This document shows, piece after piece, positions 1 through 13,930 of a stretch of DNA of 64,000 nucleotides (position 1 is the stretch's first letter; each line of letters starts with the position of its first letter). The notes beneath the pieces were generated by a model, which searched no databases, was not told the DNA's origin, and saw nothing but the letters and a program-made list of their open reading frames with translations. Origin of the DNA: Gammaproteobacteria bacterium DTU037 (GTDB lineage Bacteria > Pseudomonadota > Gammaproteobacteria > Pseudomonadales > Pseudomonadaceae); the NCBI GenBank assembly GCA_001513025.1, contig LFRZ01000013.1, positions 67,401-131,400 of the forward strand. Reading direction: 5' to 3'. The position numbers were made by a program, and so were the translations under genes.

Positions 1-2
1 AA

Positions 3-434
<432 letters not shown>

Positions 435-439
435 GGTGA

Positions 440-1777
<1,338 letters not shown>

Positions 1778-1829
1778 TTGGTAAGCTCTGTAAATGATGC
1801 GTGTCGCACCGATATCTATGATGTTATAA

Positions 1830-1854
1830 GGGCAGCCACCTGAGCTGCCCTTTT
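1830..1854 (+). terminator. Rho-independent terminator after eno
   Basis: gggcagc-cacctga-gctgccc stem-loop followed by tttt. Confidence 0.75.
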
Positions 1855-1869
1855 CTATGGAAGACCACG

Positions 1870-2151
1870 ATGAATAAAGAACCCTACTGGTTACTGGTTG
1901 TACTGCTGGTTGTACTTGCTGGGCTGCAGTACCGTCTGTGGGTAGGGGATGGTGGGATTGCCCAAGGCGTACAGCTCAAGCAGCAAATTGCTGAGCAGAA
2001 AGCTGAGAATGAACGATTGTTTGAGCGCAATCGGGTCATGGATGCCGAAGTTATGGAGCTGAAAAAAGGTATGGAAACCGTTGAGGAACGTGCCCGCTAC
2101 GAGTTGGGGATGGTCAAGGAAGGGGAAACTCTTTACTTGTTAGCCGAATGA
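1870..2151 (+). CDS. ftsB: Cell division protein FtsB
   Basis: 93-aa single TM plus coiled coil, between eno and ispD as in Pseudomonas. Confidence 0.93.
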   Translation: MNKEPYWLLVVLLVVLAGLQYRLWVGDGGIAQGVQLKQQIAEQKAENERLFERNRVMDAEVMELKKGMETVEERARYELGMVKEGETLYLLAE

Positions 2152-2852
2152 GCATGCCCTTATTTTGGTTGGTGATTCCTGCGGCAGGGATTGGCAGCCG
2201 TATGCAGGCCGATTGTCCCAAGCAGTATCTCAGTGTGTCCGGCAAAACGATTCTTGAACTCACCTTGGCTATTTTTTTAGAGCATCCTCGCTTGCGCGGT
2301 ATTGTTGTTGCGCTGGCTGAGCATGATCACTGGTGGCCGCAGTTAAGTGTCGCTAAGCACCCAGGTATCCAGACGGTTATCGGCGGGGCGCAGCGTGCCG
2401 ATTCAGTGCTCAATGCTTTATTGGCGCTGCATGAGCGTGGCGCAAGCGCTGACGATTGGGTTCTAGTGCACGATGCCGCACGCCCCTTGCTTGAACGCGA
2501 TGATTTGGATCGGTTATTGAGCGGTTTAGTTAATGATCCGGTGGGTGGCTTATTAGCCGTACCGGCTCGCGATACTTTAAAACAGGTTGACGCCGATGGT
2601 CGTGTCTTAACAACCGTGGATCGCAGTCTGATGTGGCATGCCTTAACCCCGCAAATGTTTCGCTTGGGGCTGTTGCAGCGCTCTTTAGCTGATGCATTGC
2701 AGGCTAGCGTTGCGGTCACTGACGAGTCTTCAGCAATGGAGTGGGCTGGTCTCGCGCCGCGGGTGATTGAAGGGCGCGCCAGTAATATAAAAATTACTCG
2801 TCCAGAAGATTTGCAGCTTTTGCACGCTTTGTCGCCATCGGTCTCATTATAA
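2148..2852 (+). CDS. ispD: 2-C-methyl-D-erythritol 4-phosphate cytidylyltransferase
   Basis: VIPAAGIGSRMQADCPKQYL, VHDAARPLL; overlaps ftsB stop. Confidence 0.96.
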   Translation: MSMPLFWLVIPAAGIGSRMQADCPKQYLSVSGKTILELTLAIFLEHPRLRGIVVALAEHDHWWPQLSVAKHPGIQTVIGGAQRADSVLNALLALHERGASADDWVLVHDAARPLLERDDLDRLLSGLVNDPVGGLLAVPARDTLKQVDADGRVLTTVDRSLMWHALTPQMFRLGLLQRSLADALQASVAVTDESSAMEWAGLAPRVIEGRASNIKITRPEDLQLLHALSPSVSL

Positions 2853-2876
2853 ATCCTAGATTTACAGCGATACTTG

Positions 2877-3053
2877 TTAGGGTTTTTTTGTTGCCGGTGT
2901 AAAAATCTGACCGCTAACGCCGCGTGGTATTTCTTCGATAATGCCGCCTGAATTTAAAAAAGAAGCGATTTGCAGCTCTAATGATTCGCTGCTTTGTTGT
3001 GCCGTGGGCACCGTACGCTTTTGATTCGAACCTTTTACGCGTGTGTTTGACAT
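2877..3053 (-). CDS. Small conserved-looking hypothetical protein, 58 aa (absent from the supplied ORF track)
   Basis: Reverse-strand ATG at 3053, stop at 2877-2879: MSNTRVKGSNQKRTVPTAQQSSESLELQIASFLNSGGIIEEIPRGVSGQIFTPATKKP; no competing ORF in this gap. Confidence 0.6.
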   Translation of the reverse strand: MSNTRVKGSNQKRTVPTAQQSSESLELQIASFLNSGGIIEEIPRGVSGQIFTPATKKP

Positions 3054-3110
3054 AGAGATACTCGTATTTCACTGAAGGTGAGTTTTGCTCAGACTACACT
3101 GATTTACTAA

Positions 3111-4319
<1,209 letters not shown>

Positions 4320-4385
4320 TCAACAACCACAAGGTTTTAGGGCAGGCTGCTCAGCAGTCTGCCTAAGCGCTTGTCTTTGGAGGTC

Positions 4386-5243
4386 ATGATGTCGTTACAA
4401 CAATTGTCATCGCAAAAAGTCTTTGGCGGCCAGCAGGTGCGCTATCAACATGCGTCTGCTGTGCTGAATTGCAGCATGCAGTTTGCTGTGTACTTACCGC
4501 CACAGGTTGAACTGGGCCAACCTTTACCGGTGTTGTATTGGTTGTCGGGGCTGACCTGTACCGATGAAAACTTTATGCAAAAAGCTGGCGCATTAAAGGT
4601 TGCTGCTGAGTTGGGTTTGATTATTGTGGCGCCGGATACCAGTCCGCGCGGTGCAGGGGTGCCCGATGATGCAGAGGGCGCTTGGGATTTGGGTTTAGGC
4701 GCGGGTTTTTATTTAAATGCCACACAAGCGCCTTGGGCTGAACATTACCGCATGTATGACTATGTGGTGAATGAGCTACCGGCCTTAATCGAGAAGCACT
4801 TGCCTGTGTCGGATAAACGCAGCATCAGTGGTCACTCGATGGGTGGTCACGGTGCGCTGATTGCGGCCTTGCGCGAGCCACAGCGTTACCAGTCGGTGTC
4901 AGCCTTTGCTCCGATTTGTCAGCCCACTCAGTGCCCTTGGGGTGAAAAAGCTTTTTCTAATTACTTGGGTGCGCAGCCTGAAACCTGGCTGGAATGGGAT
5001 GCCAGTGCCTTAATGGCTAAGGCCACCCAGCATCTGCCAATGTTGCTCGATCAAGGTGATGCAGATGGTTTTTTAGTGGAACAATTGAAACCTGCTGCTT
5101 TGCAAGAGGCAGCACAGCGCGCGGGCTATCCACTGACTTCGCGCTTGCAGCCGGGTTATGATCACAGCTATTACTTTATTGCTAGCTTTATTGATGAGCA
5201 CTTGCGCTTCCACGCGCAAGCCTTATCGGCTGCAACTGAGTAA
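4386..5243 (+). CDS. fghA: S-formylglutathione hydrolase
   Basis: [29 protein letters not shown]; adjacent to adhC; start 4386 or 4389. Confidence 0.95.
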   Translation: MMSLQQLSSQKVFGGQQVRYQHASAVLNCSMQFAVYLPPQVELGQPLPVLYWLSGLTCTDENFMQKAGALKVAAELGLIIVAPDTSPRGAGVPDDAEGAWDLGLGAGFYLNATQAPWAEHYRMYDYVVNELPALIEKHLPVSDKRSISGHSMGGHGALIAALREPQRYQSVSAFAPICQPTQCPWGEKAFSNYLGAQPETWLEWDASALMAKATQHLPMLLDQGDADGFLVEQLKPAALQEAAQRAGYPLTSRLQPGYDHSYYFIASFIDEHLRFHAQALSAATE

Positions 5244-5321
5244 AGCGATTTACTGAGTGTTCAGGTGCGCCTGACTAAAACTGTGTAGAATGCAGCCTAT
5301 TTTTAACAGTCAGGAAACAGC

Positions 5322-5795
5322 ATGCGTATAGGTCATGGCTATGATGTACACCGCTTTCAGTCCGGTGAGTTTATTACCTTGGGCGGTGTGCAAATTGCGC
5401 ACAATAAAAGTTTTGTCGCACATTCAGATGGCGATGTTCTCTTGCATGCGCTGACGGATGCCTTATTGGGTGCGGCAGCATTAGGCGATATTGGTCAGCA
5501 CTTCCCTGATACTGATCCTGCTTATAAAGGTGCGGACAGTCGCCAATTATTGCGCAATGTCGTCAGTTTGCTTGAGCAAGCGGGCTGGCGGATCGGCAAT
5601 GTGGACAGCACCCTTTTAGCTCAGACACCGAAAATGGCACCGCATATTGCCTTGATGCGTGAGAATATTGCTGCAGACCTCAAGATCGCTTTAGAACAGG
5701 TCAATGTTAAAGCGACCACCACAGAGGGTTTAGGCTTTGTGGGTCGCGAGGAAGGCATTGCCGCGCATGCGGTTGTGATTTTGGTTAAAGCATGA
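5322..5795 (+). CDS. ispF: 2-C-methyl-D-erythritol 2,4-cyclodiphosphate synthase
   Basis: [37 protein letters not shown]. Confidence 0.98.
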   Translation: MRIGHGYDVHRFQSGEFITLGGVQIAHNKSFVAHSDGDVLLHALTDALLGAAALGDIGQHFPDTDPAYKGADSRQLLRNVVSLLEQAGWRIGNVDSTLLAQTPKMAPHIALMRENIAADLKIALEQVNVKATTTEGLGFVGREEGIAAHAVVILVKA

Positions 5796-6850
5796 AGGAT
5801 TTAGACTTGCTCGGCCCTTTTGCCTGGGGTGAACCTTGCGGCAGCGCACAATTAAAAGCGACCGCTGAAGACTTTCAAGTGGATGAGGTTTTAGATATTC
5901 CTTTGTCCGGTCAGGGCGAGCATCTGTGGCTCTGGGTGGAAAAACGCCTGTTAAATACCGAAGAAGCGGCACGCCGTTTAGCCAAAGCCGCTGGAGTCTC
6001 ACTGCGCCAAATCAGTTACGCCGGCTTAAAAGATCGCCAAGCTTTAACGCGGCAATGGTTTAGTATCCAGTTGCCCGGTAAATCTGATCCAGATTTCAGT
6101 GCGGCTGAAGCTGAAGATTTACGTATTTTAGATATCCAGCGCCACAGCCGTAAACTGCAGCGCGGCGCGCATGCGGCCAATGGCTTTAGGATTCGTTTAA
6201 CCGAGTTGAACGCCGACCACAGCGCGTTAGAGGAGCGTTTGCAAAGGATTGCCGCGCAAGGCGTGCCCAATTATTTTGGCTTACAGCGTTTTGGCGAAAA
6301 TGGTAATAACTTGCTCGGTGCGCTGGACTATGCGCAGCGCAAAGAGTTGCCCATTCAGCGCAATCTACGTTCACGTTTACTGTCAACGGGACGCAGTGCG
6401 ATTTTTAACCGTGTCTTGGCTCAGCGGGTACAAGAGCAAACTTGGAATATTGCGCAAGTGGGCGATGTCTTGGCCTTTAGTGGCAGCCGCAGTTTTTTCT
6501 TAGCGGGTGCTGAAGAGTGTCAAGATCCACGTTTAGCGCAGTTGGATGTGCACCCAACCGGTCCTTTATGGGGTGAGGGCGAGCTGGTCAGTCAAGGGCA
6601 ACCGCAAACCCAAGAGTTGGCGGTTGCAGCACTTTGGCCAGCGCTTTGCACGTGGTTAGAGCGGGCAAACCTTAAGCAAGAACGCCGCATTTTACGTTTG
6701 CCAGTGCGTGATTTAAGCTGGACATTCCCTGCCGCAGATTGCTTGCAAGTGCAGTTTGTTTTACCACCGGGCTGTTTTGCAACAGTGGTATTGCGTGAAA
6801 TGGTGGAACTTTTATCGGTGACTGAGGCGGTACAGGCGTGCGAATTTTAA
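5792..6850 (+). CDS. truD: tRNA pseudouridine(13) synthase
   Basis: [26 protein letters not shown]; between ispF and surE. Confidence 0.96.
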   Translation: MKDLDLLGPFAWGEPCGSAQLKATAEDFQVDEVLDIPLSGQGEHLWLWVEKRLLNTEEAARRLAKAAGVSLRQISYAGLKDRQALTRQWFSIQLPGKSDPDFSAAEAEDLRILDIQRHSRKLQRGAHAANGFRIRLTELNADHSALEERLQRIAAQGVPNYFGLQRFGENGNNLLGALDYAQRKELPIQRNLRSRLLSTGRSAIFNRVLAQRVQEQTWNIAQVGDVLAFSGSRSFFLAGAEECQDPRLAQLDVHPTGPLWGEGELVSQGQPQTQELAVAALWPALCTWLERANLKQERRILRLPVRDLSWTFPAADCLQVQFVLPPGCFATVVLREMVELLSVTEAVQACEF

Positions 6851-7587
6851 TTGCGAATGATGATGGGGTGAATTCACCTGGTTTGTCTGCGTTACATACA
6901 GCACTGCGTGATTATGCACAGTGTTCAGTGATTGCTCCTGAGCAAGACTGCAGTGGTGCCAGTAGTTCTTTGACCTTAGACCGCCCTTTGCATCCGCATA
7001 CGTTAAGCAATGGCTATATCAGTGTAAATGGCACACCCACTGACTGTGTGCACCTAGGGCTTAATGGTCTATTGCCTGAGTCGATCGATATGGTGGTGGC
7101 TGGGATTAACTTAGGTGCGAATCTGGGGGATGATGTGTTGTACTCAGGTACAGTGGCGGCGGCGGTGGAAGGGCGCTTTTTACAGCGCCCCTCTTTTGCC
7201 TTTTCACTTTTGTCACGTCACACGCAGAATCTACCCAGTGCCGCATGGTTTGCACGGCGTTTAATTGAAGCCCATGAGCAATTATCCATGGCACCGCGCA
7301 CGGTGTTTAATGTCAATGTGCCGGATTTACCATTGGATCAAATTAAAGGTATTCAGTTAACCCGCTTAGGCCACCGTGCCCGTGCCGCCGCACCTGTGCG
7401 TACGGTTAATCCACGGGGTAAAGAGGGCTATTGGATTTCGGCAGTGGGCGGTGTTGAAGACGGTATTGAAGGCACTGATTTTCATGCGGTAGCGCAGGGC
7501 TATGTGTCCATTACTCCGCTGCAATTGGATCGTACATTTCATTCGCAAGTGGATGAGGTTAAGCAGTGGTTGGAGGGTGTGCTGTGA
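6838..7587 (+). CDS. surE: 5'/3'-nucleotidase SurE
   Basis: [30 protein letters not shown] start overlapping truD. Confidence 0.97.
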   Translation: MRILIANDDGVNSPGLSALHTALRDYAQCSVIAPEQDCSGASSSLTLDRPLHPHTLSNGYISVNGTPTDCVHLGLNGLLPESIDMVVAGINLGANLGDDVLYSGTVAAAVEGRFLQRPSFAFSLLSRHTQNLPSAAWFARRLIEAHEQLSMAPRTVFNVNVPDLPLDQIKGIQLTRLGHRARAAAPVRTVNPRGKEGYWISAVGGVEDGIEGTDFHAVAQGYVSITPLQLDRTFHSQVDEVKQWLEGVL

Positions 7588-8261
7588 GTGTGCAAGAGGA
7601 TGATTTACAACGCCAAGGTATTGGTATGACGTCACTGCGCACCCGTGAGCGCTTGATTCAACGCCTCTGTGATGAAGGGTTAAGCGACCCACAGGTGTTA
7701 GAGGTGATTCGTCGCACGCCACGGCATTTATTTGTTGATGAAGCTTTAGCCCATCGTGCCTATGAGGATACCGCGCTGCCGATTGGTAATAATCAAACAA
7801 TTTCTCAGCCGTATATGGTGGGGCGCATGACTGAATTGTTACTGGCTGATGGACCCTTAGACAAAGTCTTGGAAATTGGTACTGGCTCAGGCTATCAAAC
7901 CGCTGTGTTGGCGCAATTAGTCGAGCGGGTCTTTTCCGTCGAACGTATTCAATCTCTGCAAGAGCGGGCTAAAGAACTGTTGGCTGCGCTGGATTTACGC
8001 AATGTGGTCTACCGCTGGGGCGATGGTTGGGAGGGCTGGAATGCTTTAGCGCCGTATAATGGCATTATTGTTACTGCAGGCGCCAAAGAAGTACCGCACG
8101 CTTTACTGGATCAGTTGGCCATCGGTGGTCGCCTGGTCATTCCGGTCGGCGAGAGTGACGATCAGCAATTGATGCTGATCGTGCGTGAAAAAGATGGCTT
8201 TACTTATAAAACCTTAGAAGGCGTGCGTTTTGTGCCTTTATTAGCAGGAAGCTTAGCGTGA
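7584..8261 (+). CDS. pcm: Protein-L-isoaspartate O-methyltransferase
   Basis: [45 protein letters not shown]; likely GTG start overlapping surE stop. Confidence 0.96.
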   Translation: MSVQEDDLQRQGIGMTSLRTRERLIQRLCDEGLSDPQVLEVIRRTPRHLFVDEALAHRAYEDTALPIGNNQTISQPYMVGRMTELLLADGPLDKVLEIGTGSGYQTAVLAQLVERVFSVERIQSLQERAKELLAALDLRNVVYRWGDGWEGWNALAPYNGIIVTAGAKEVPHALLDQLAIGGRLVIPVGESDDQQLMLIVREKDGFTYKTLEGVRFVPLLAGSLA

Positions 8262-9169
8262 AAAACAAAGCCTTATTGTTTATAAAAGGGATGGCGATGG
8301 GCGCGGCTGATGTTGTGCCGGGCGTATCCGGTGGTACAGTGGCCTTTATTACTGGAATTTATGATGAATTATTGGGTGCTTTGTCACGCATTCCCGACGC
8401 CGCTTGGCTGATCTTGCGCGGACAGGTTAAACGCGCTTGGCAGCTGGCTCATGTGAATTTTTTATTGATTTTGTTTTCCGGTATTTTACTCAGCGTAATC
8501 AGTTTGGCGCGTGTTATTACTTGGTTATTAGAGACACAGCCTATTGCGCTGTGGTCTTTTTTCTTTGGTTTGATTCTGGTTTCCTGCTATGTGGTTGCGC
8601 GGGATATTCAGTGTTGGCTGTTCAGTCGTTGGCTGGCCTTTGCCATAGGCGTGGCCTTTGCTTGGTGGATTACGGTGGCTTCGCCTATGGCGTGGGGGCA
8701 TGATCCGCTGAGTCTATTTGCTGCAGGTGCTATCGCGATTTGTGCAATGATTTTGCCGGGTATTTCGGGCAGTTTTATTTTGCTGTTGATGGGCTTGTAT
8801 CCCACGGTGTTATTGGCCGTTAAACAGTTGGATTTAAGTGTGTTGCTGGTTTTTGCTGCGGGCTGTTTATTTGGCTTATTAGCTTTTGCGCGGCTGCTGC
8901 GTGCAGCATTACAGTATTTTAGAGATCTTGCCTTGGCGCTGCTGACCGGTATTATGTTCGGCTCTTTAAATAAAGTATGGCCGTGGAAGAATACATTGAG
9001 TTGGCGCACCGATAGCCATGGCGTTGAAGTGCCATTGTTGCAAGAAAATATCTCGCCTTGGCAGTTTGCGGATCTGTTACAAACGAATGCACAGCTGATT
9101 CCCGCTGTGTTATTGATGCTCTTTGGTATTGTGTTAGTTATTGGCCTTGAGCGTTATGCAGGCAAATAA
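8258..9169 (+). CDS. DUF368 polytopic membrane protein (family with undecaprenyl-phosphate translocase members)
   Basis: [30 protein letters not shown] and repeated [17 protein letters not shown], hallmark of DUF368. Confidence 0.88.
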   Translation: MKNKALLFIKGMAMGAADVVPGVSGGTVAFITGIYDELLGALSRIPDAAWLILRGQVKRAWQLAHVNFLLILFSGILLSVISLARVITWLLETQPIALWSFFFGLILVSCYVVARDIQCWLFSRWLAFAIGVAFAWWITVASPMAWGHDPLSLFAAGAIAICAMILPGISGSFILLLMGLYPTVLLAVKQLDLSVLLVFAAGCLFGLLAFARLLRAALQYFRDLALALLTGIMFGSLNKVWPWKNTLSWRTDSHGVEVPLLQENISPWQFADLLQTNAQLIPAVLLMLFGIVLVIGLERYAGK

Positions 9170-9209
9170 GTAGTTTGCAGTGCACTGTTAAGTTTTTCAG
9201 GAGTTAGGC

Positions 9210-10040
9210 GTGAAGCCCATTCAATTTAGCGTATCGGCAACAGCGGTATCCAATCTAAAGTGGCTGTCTGTGCTTATGCTCGGCGGCGTGTTAGTCGGCT
9301 GTTCAGGCACGTCAGGTAAGGCCCCAGTGGTAGATCGTGCGCATGCTGGACAGCAGCGTCAATATAATCCGGTGCGGCAGGGGCAGTACCGTGTGCAAGG
9401 TGGCGATACGCTGTATTCGATTGCTTTTCGCTTTGGTTGGGATTGGAAAGAGTTAGCCGCACGTAATGCTATCAAGGCGCCTTATGTGATTGTTCCTGGT
9501 CAAGTGATTCGATTTTCTGGTGGCTCGCAAGCAGCTACTTTTGCCAAAGCACCTACGGCGCGAAAACCGCTGCCGGCAGCGAGAACACAGCCAGTGCCAA
9601 TTTCTAAAGCAGTGACGCCTATCACAATTGTGACACAAACCAGGCCAACTGTTGCAGCAATCACCAACCAAGGGAAATGGCTGTGGCCCACCAATGGCGC
9701 GCTGGTTGGCGTATATTCCTCCAATACCAGCCTAAATAAAGGGATTGATATTGCTGGCCAGCTCGGACAATCTATTGTGGCAACGGCTGACGGTAGCGTT
9801 GTGTATGCTGGAAGTGGTCTAAGAGGCTATGGTGAGATGGTGATCATTAAACATAATGATACCTTTATCAGTGCCTACGGACACAATCGGCGTCTGCTGG
9901 TAAAGGAAGGACAAGCAGTTAAAGCAGGGCAGCAAATAGCAGAAATGGGATCTACAGGAACAGATCAGGTTAAGGTGCACTTTGAAATTCGTCGCCAAGG
10001 TAAACCTGTAGATCCGCTAAGCTACCTACCGAAGCGATAG
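9210..10040 (+). CDS. nlpD: LysM / M23-domain lipoprotein NlpD
   Basis: Lipobox LVGCS, LysM YRVQGGDTLYSIAFRFG, M23-like C-terminus; immediately upstream of rpoS. Confidence 0.94.
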   Translation: MKPIQFSVSATAVSNLKWLSVLMLGGVLVGCSGTSGKAPVVDRAHAGQQRQYNPVRQGQYRVQGGDTLYSIAFRFGWDWKELAARNAIKAPYVIVPGQVIRFSGGSQAATFAKAPTARKPLPAARTQPVPISKAVTPITIVTQTRPTVAAITNQGKWLWPTNGALVGVYSSNTSLNKGIDIAGQLGQSIVATADGSVVYAGSGLRGYGEMVIIKHNDTFISAYGHNRRLLVKEGQAVKAGQQIAEMGSTGTDQVKVHFEIRRQGKPVDPLSYLPKR

Positions 10041-10136
10041 CCTATATGTCCTACTTGCCGGCAGAGTCATGGCTGCAGCCGCACCTAAGAGTCGATGCTG
10101 CAGCGTATTCTGTGATAGGACGTAGGAAGCTAAGGA

Positions 10137-11075
10137 ATGGAACTAAAGGATTTAGAGCCGATTAATGATCAGTCTGGCAAGTATTTGGTCCTCGCGCAAA
10201 TGCAGCGCATCGGGGCGAGTAAGGAGCACGCTAAGGGTGCCAAAAGCTTAGATGCAACACAGATGTATCTCGATGCCATCGGTTTGTCACCGCTACTGAC
10301 CGCTGAACAAGAGGTCTCCTATGCGCGCAGTGCTTTGCAAGGTGATAGCGCGGCGCGCGCACATATTATTGAATGTAACTTGCGCTTAGTGGTCAGTATT
10401 GCCAAGCGTTACCAGAACCGCGGCCTTGCCTTACTCGACTTAATTGAAGAAGGTAATTTAGGTCTTATCCGCGCCGTAGAAAAGTTTGACCCTGAGCGCG
10501 GCTTTCGTTTTTCAACCTATGCCACATGGTGGATTCGACAGGCTGTCGAGCGCGGTATTATGAATTCGTCGCGCACTGTGCGTCTGCCGGTGCATATCTC
10601 GAAAGAACTCAATACCTACTTAAGAGCGCTGCGTGAGTTGACCCAACAGTTAGGGCAAGCGCCGAGCTTAGAATGTATCGCCCAGCATTTAGGCCGTTCG
10701 CTGGCCTATGTTCAGCAAATGCACGAGCTTAATGAGCATGCGTTGTCTCTTGATGTCGCCAGCACCTATAACCCTGATGTCAGCTTGCTGGATATGTTGG
10801 AAGATGAAAATAACAATGATCCTTGTGATTTTATCCAGCGTGAAAATTTGGCTGTCAGCATTGATCTATGGATTGGTTCGCTCAATAAACGTTACCAAGA
10901 AGTGGTGCTGCGACGTTTTGGCTTGCGTGGCCATGATTGCCAAACTCTGCAGGAGATAGGATATGCCATGGGTTTAACCCGTGAGCGAGTGCGACAAATT
11001 CAAGTGGATGCGTTGGCAAGGTTGCGTGAGATGCTTGAATCCAATGGCTTATCCAGTGAGTTATTGTTGGGCTGA
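10137..11075 (+). CDS. rpoS: RNA polymerase sigma factor RpoS
   Basis: [55 protein letters not shown]-terminal HTH; downstream of nlpD. Confidence 0.97.
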   Translation: MELKDLEPINDQSGKYLVLAQMQRIGASKEHAKGAKSLDATQMYLDAIGLSPLLTAEQEVSYARSALQGDSAARAHIIECNLRLVVSIAKRYQNRGLALLDLIEEGNLGLIRAVEKFDPERGFRFSTYATWWIRQAVERGIMNSSRTVRLPVHISKELNTYLRALRELTQQLGQAPSLECIAQHLGRSLAYVQQMHELNEHALSLDVASTYNPDVSLLDMLEDENNNDPCDFIQRENLAVSIDLWIGSLNKRYQEVVLRRFGLRGHDCQTLQEIGYAMGLTRERVRQIQVDALARLREMLESNGLSSELLLG

Positions 11076-11215
11076 TACTGAGCAGGACTGGGCACGCTCT
11101 GTTACTGTGCACGGCAGGGCGGGCCGAGTTAATATCTATAGGCTTATCCTCACGTAGGATTTACGTTAAACTGAGTGTCGTTGATAAAATTTTTAAACCG
11201 TAAAAGGAAACCCAT

Positions 11216-11701
11216 ATGCAGTACGTAACCCCTGACTTATGTGATGCTTACCCTGATGTACAGGTTGTTGAGCCGATGTTTGCCAACTTTGGCGGACGCG
11301 ATTCCTTTGGCGGTGAAATTGTCACGATTAAGTGCCATGAAGATAACTCAGTGGTGAAGGCACAAGTTGATCAGCCAGGCCAAGGTAAAGTGATGGTGGT
11401 AGATGGAGGTGGTTCACTGCGTCGTGCCATGCTTGGCGATATGCTGGCTGAAAAAGCAGCTAAAAATGGTTGGGAAGGTATTATTGTGTATGGTTGCGTG
11501 CGTGATGTGGATGTCTTAGCGCAAACTGATTTAGGTATCCAAGCGCTAGCCAGTCATCCAATGAAGACTGATAAGCGTGATATCGGTGATTTAAATGTGA
11601 ATGTCACCTTTGGTGGCGTAACGTTTCGCCCCGGTGAGTTTGTTTATGCGGACAATAACGGCATTATAGTATCGGCAAGCGCATTGCGCATGCCGCAGTA
11701 G
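11216..11701 (+). CDS. rraA: Ribonuclease E activity regulator RraA
   Basis: [59 protein letters not shown]. Confidence 0.96.
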   Translation: MQYVTPDLCDAYPDVQVVEPMFANFGGRDSFGGEIVTIKCHEDNSVVKAQVDQPGQGKVMVVDGGGSLRRAMLGDMLAEKAAKNGWEGIIVYGCVRDVDVLAQTDLGIQALASHPMKTDKRDIGDLNVNVTFGGVTFRPGEFVYADNNGIIVSASALRMPQ

Positions 11702-11726
11702 TGAGTTCAGGTTCTTGACTGCAAGC

Positions 11727-12722
11727 ATGCAACATTCTGATCGATTGAGCCAAGGCTTGTTGCATGCTTTTGTGCTGGATGGCAAAGGTTTTGCACATAG
11801 CATTAGTTTTGCCCATTTGCTCGACTTACAGTTGGTTGAACAACAAAGTCTGTGGTTGCATTGGGAGCGCAGTCATCAGCATGCTGAGCAATGGCTGCGT
11901 GAGAATAGTGGCTTAAATGAGTTTGTCTGTGATCTTTTACTGGAAGAAAACACGCGTCCGCGGTTATTGCGCCTAGATAATCAAGAGTTGTTACTGTTTT
12001 TGCGCGCGATTAATCTAAATCCTCAGGCCGATCCTGAAGATATGATTTCGTTGCGTATTTTTGCTAATACACAGCATGTTTATTCGCTGCGTCAGCGTCC
12101 GGTGCAAGTTACTGATGAACTGATTAAAGCTTTTGAAAAAGGTCTGGGTCCGAAAAACACCTCAGAAATACTATTGTTTTTTGCGGAAAGTTTGACGGGG
12201 CGCGTAGAAAACGTGGTTGGTCAGTTGGCGGATACTATTGATCGAGAAGAAGCGCAGGCGGATACCGATGAACGCTATATTCCTGAGCCTTTACTCATGT
12301 TACAAGCTCGACGCCGTGCAGCCAATTTGCGTCGCTTTTTAGCCCCACAAAGAGATGTTTTTGCCGCTTTTATGCGCATTCAAGAGTCATGGATTTTGAA
12401 CGATGATGCCGTGTATTGGAATGAACTGAATAACCGCCTCACATTACACCTCGAAGAGTTAGAGTTAACCCGCGAGCGTATTGGCTTGATTCTTGAGATG
12501 GAGCACAGGCGCCGTAATGAGAGAATAAGCCATACCATGTATATGCTGGCGATTATTACCGGTTTTTTCTTGCCAATGTCCTTTTTTACCGGATTATTAG
12601 GCATTAATGTTGGTGGTATTCCTGGTGCTGAGCAGTCGCATGGGTTTTTAATTGCCTGTTTGCTGCTGGCGGCGCTTGCCGTTGGTCAGTGGCTGTTTTT
12701 TCGCTGGCTACGCTGGGTATAA
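11727..12722 (+). CDS. cmaX: CorA/ZntB-family metal cation transporter
   Basis: C-terminal two TM helices with GLLGINVGGIPG; upstream of crfX-cmpX-sigX as in Pseudomonas. Confidence 0.88.
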   Translation: MQHSDRLSQGLLHAFVLDGKGFAHSISFAHLLDLQLVEQQSLWLHWERSHQHAEQWLRENSGLNEFVCDLLLEENTRPRLLRLDNQELLLFLRAINLNPQADPEDMISLRIFANTQHVYSLRQRPVQVTDELIKAFEKGLGPKNTSEILLFFAESLTGRVENVVGQLADTIDREEAQADTDERYIPEPLLMLQARRRAANLRRFLAPQRDVFAAFMRIQESWILNDDAVYWNELNNRLTLHLEELELTRERIGLILEMEHRRRNERISHTMYMLAIITGFFLPMSFFTGLLGINVGGIPGAEQSHGFLIACLLLAALAVGQWLFFRWLRWV

Positions 12723-12779
12723 TGAAGCTTTAAATCAATCTGACTTGATAGCGCTCTGTACATAGGGCTGAGACTAATT

Positions 12780-13025
12780 ATGATGCAGGATCCTTTTGAG
12801 CAGTCGCTGCGCGATATGCTTAAAACACCAGAAGCACAGACATATGATGATGTCTCTCTGGATAAAGTGCTTAAAAAAGCCAATCGACAGCTGGGTGCTG
12901 GCGCTGTGTTTGGTTTGTTTGGGCGTGCCCTAGAGTCGGTGCTGATTGGTTTAAGCCGAGGCTCAGACCACCTGAAACCCGTATCGAATTTATCTGATAA
13001 AAATACTGTAAACAAGGCTGATTAA
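12780..13025 (+). CDS. crfX: Small protein CrfX-like
   Basis: 81 aa between cmaX and cmpX; position and size match crfX. Confidence 0.75.
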   Translation: MMQDPFEQSLRDMLKTPEAQTYDDVSLDKVLKKANRQLGAGAVFGLFGRALESVLIGLSRGSDHLKPVSNLSDKNTVNKAD

Positions 13026-13027
13026 CT

Positions 13028-13852
13028 ATGCAACTTGATTCCTGGACACAAAATCTAGTCGGTGCCATGAGCGGTTTATGGATCAAAATAGCCAACTTTA
13101 TTCCGAACTTGTTTGGTGCTTTAATTTTAGTTATTTTAGGGTTTTTAGTCGCTAAACTGTTAGATACTTTGCTGTCTAAGCTGTTGGCTAAAATTGGTTT
13201 GGATCGCTTAATGAGCGGTACAGGCTTGACCAAGTTACTCTCGCGCATTGGTATTAAAGCGCAGGTTTCCACGCTAATTGGCAAAATTGTGTACTGGTTT
13301 GTGCTGCTGATTTTCTTGATCTCAGCGGCTGAGTCGCTTGGACTGGAACGTGTGTCAGCCACCTTAGACGTATTGGCTCTATATCTGCCGAAAATGTTTG
13401 CTGCTGCTTTGGTATTGCTGGCCGGTATTTTATTGGCGCAATTGTTAAATACCATGGTTAAAGGTGCGGCAGAAGGGGTCAGGCTTGAGTATGCCGCAGG
13501 CCTTGGACGTATTGTGCAAGGCATGGTGATTATCATCAGTGTTTCTGTGGCTATTGGTCAGTTGGAAATTAAAGCTGAGCTACTTAATTACGTTGTAGTG
13601 ATTGTTCTTTTGACCATCGGCTTGGCTAGCGCACTGGCGCTGGGCTTGGCCAGTAAAGATGTGGCAGGGCAAATCATTGCAGGTATTTATGTGCGCGAGC
13701 TTTATGAGCTTGGCCAGCAGGTGCAAATCGGCGATGTAGAAGGGCGCATTGAGGAAATGGGGACGGTGAAAACAATCTTGGTCAACGAGGATGGCGAGTG
13801 GTTTTATATTGCCAATCGTGTGTTGCTTGAGCAGAAAGTAACCAGCCGCTAA
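13028..13852 (+). CDS. cmpX: CmpX-like mechanosensitive-channel-type membrane protein
   Basis: Multiple TM helices, C-terminal GLASKDVAGQIIAGIYVRELYELGQQVQIGDVEGRIEEMGTVKT (MscS-like); syntenic. Confidence 0.87.
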   Translation: MQLDSWTQNLVGAMSGLWIKIANFIPNLFGALILVILGFLVAKLLDTLLSKLLAKIGLDRLMSGTGLTKLLSRIGIKAQVSTLIGKIVYWFVLLIFLISAAESLGLERVSATLDVLALYLPKMFAAALVLLAGILLAQLLNTMVKGAAEGVRLEYAAGLGRIVQGMVIIISVSVAIGQLEIKAELLNYVVVIVLLTIGLASALALGLASKDVAGQIIAGIYVRELYELGQQVQIGDVEGRIEEMGTVKTILVNEDGEWFYIANRVLLEQKVTSR

Positions 13853-13930
13853 GCAGTTAAGTAAGGTTTACCTGACGATGCCTTATATCGTTGTCCGCAG
13901 CATTTATTTTGATAGCTGGTTTGATTTGTT

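Noticed and set aside
12871-13536. 221-aa minus-strand ORF over crfX/cmpX
   Set aside because: Antisense to two syntenic genes; low-complexity peptide, no family resemblance.
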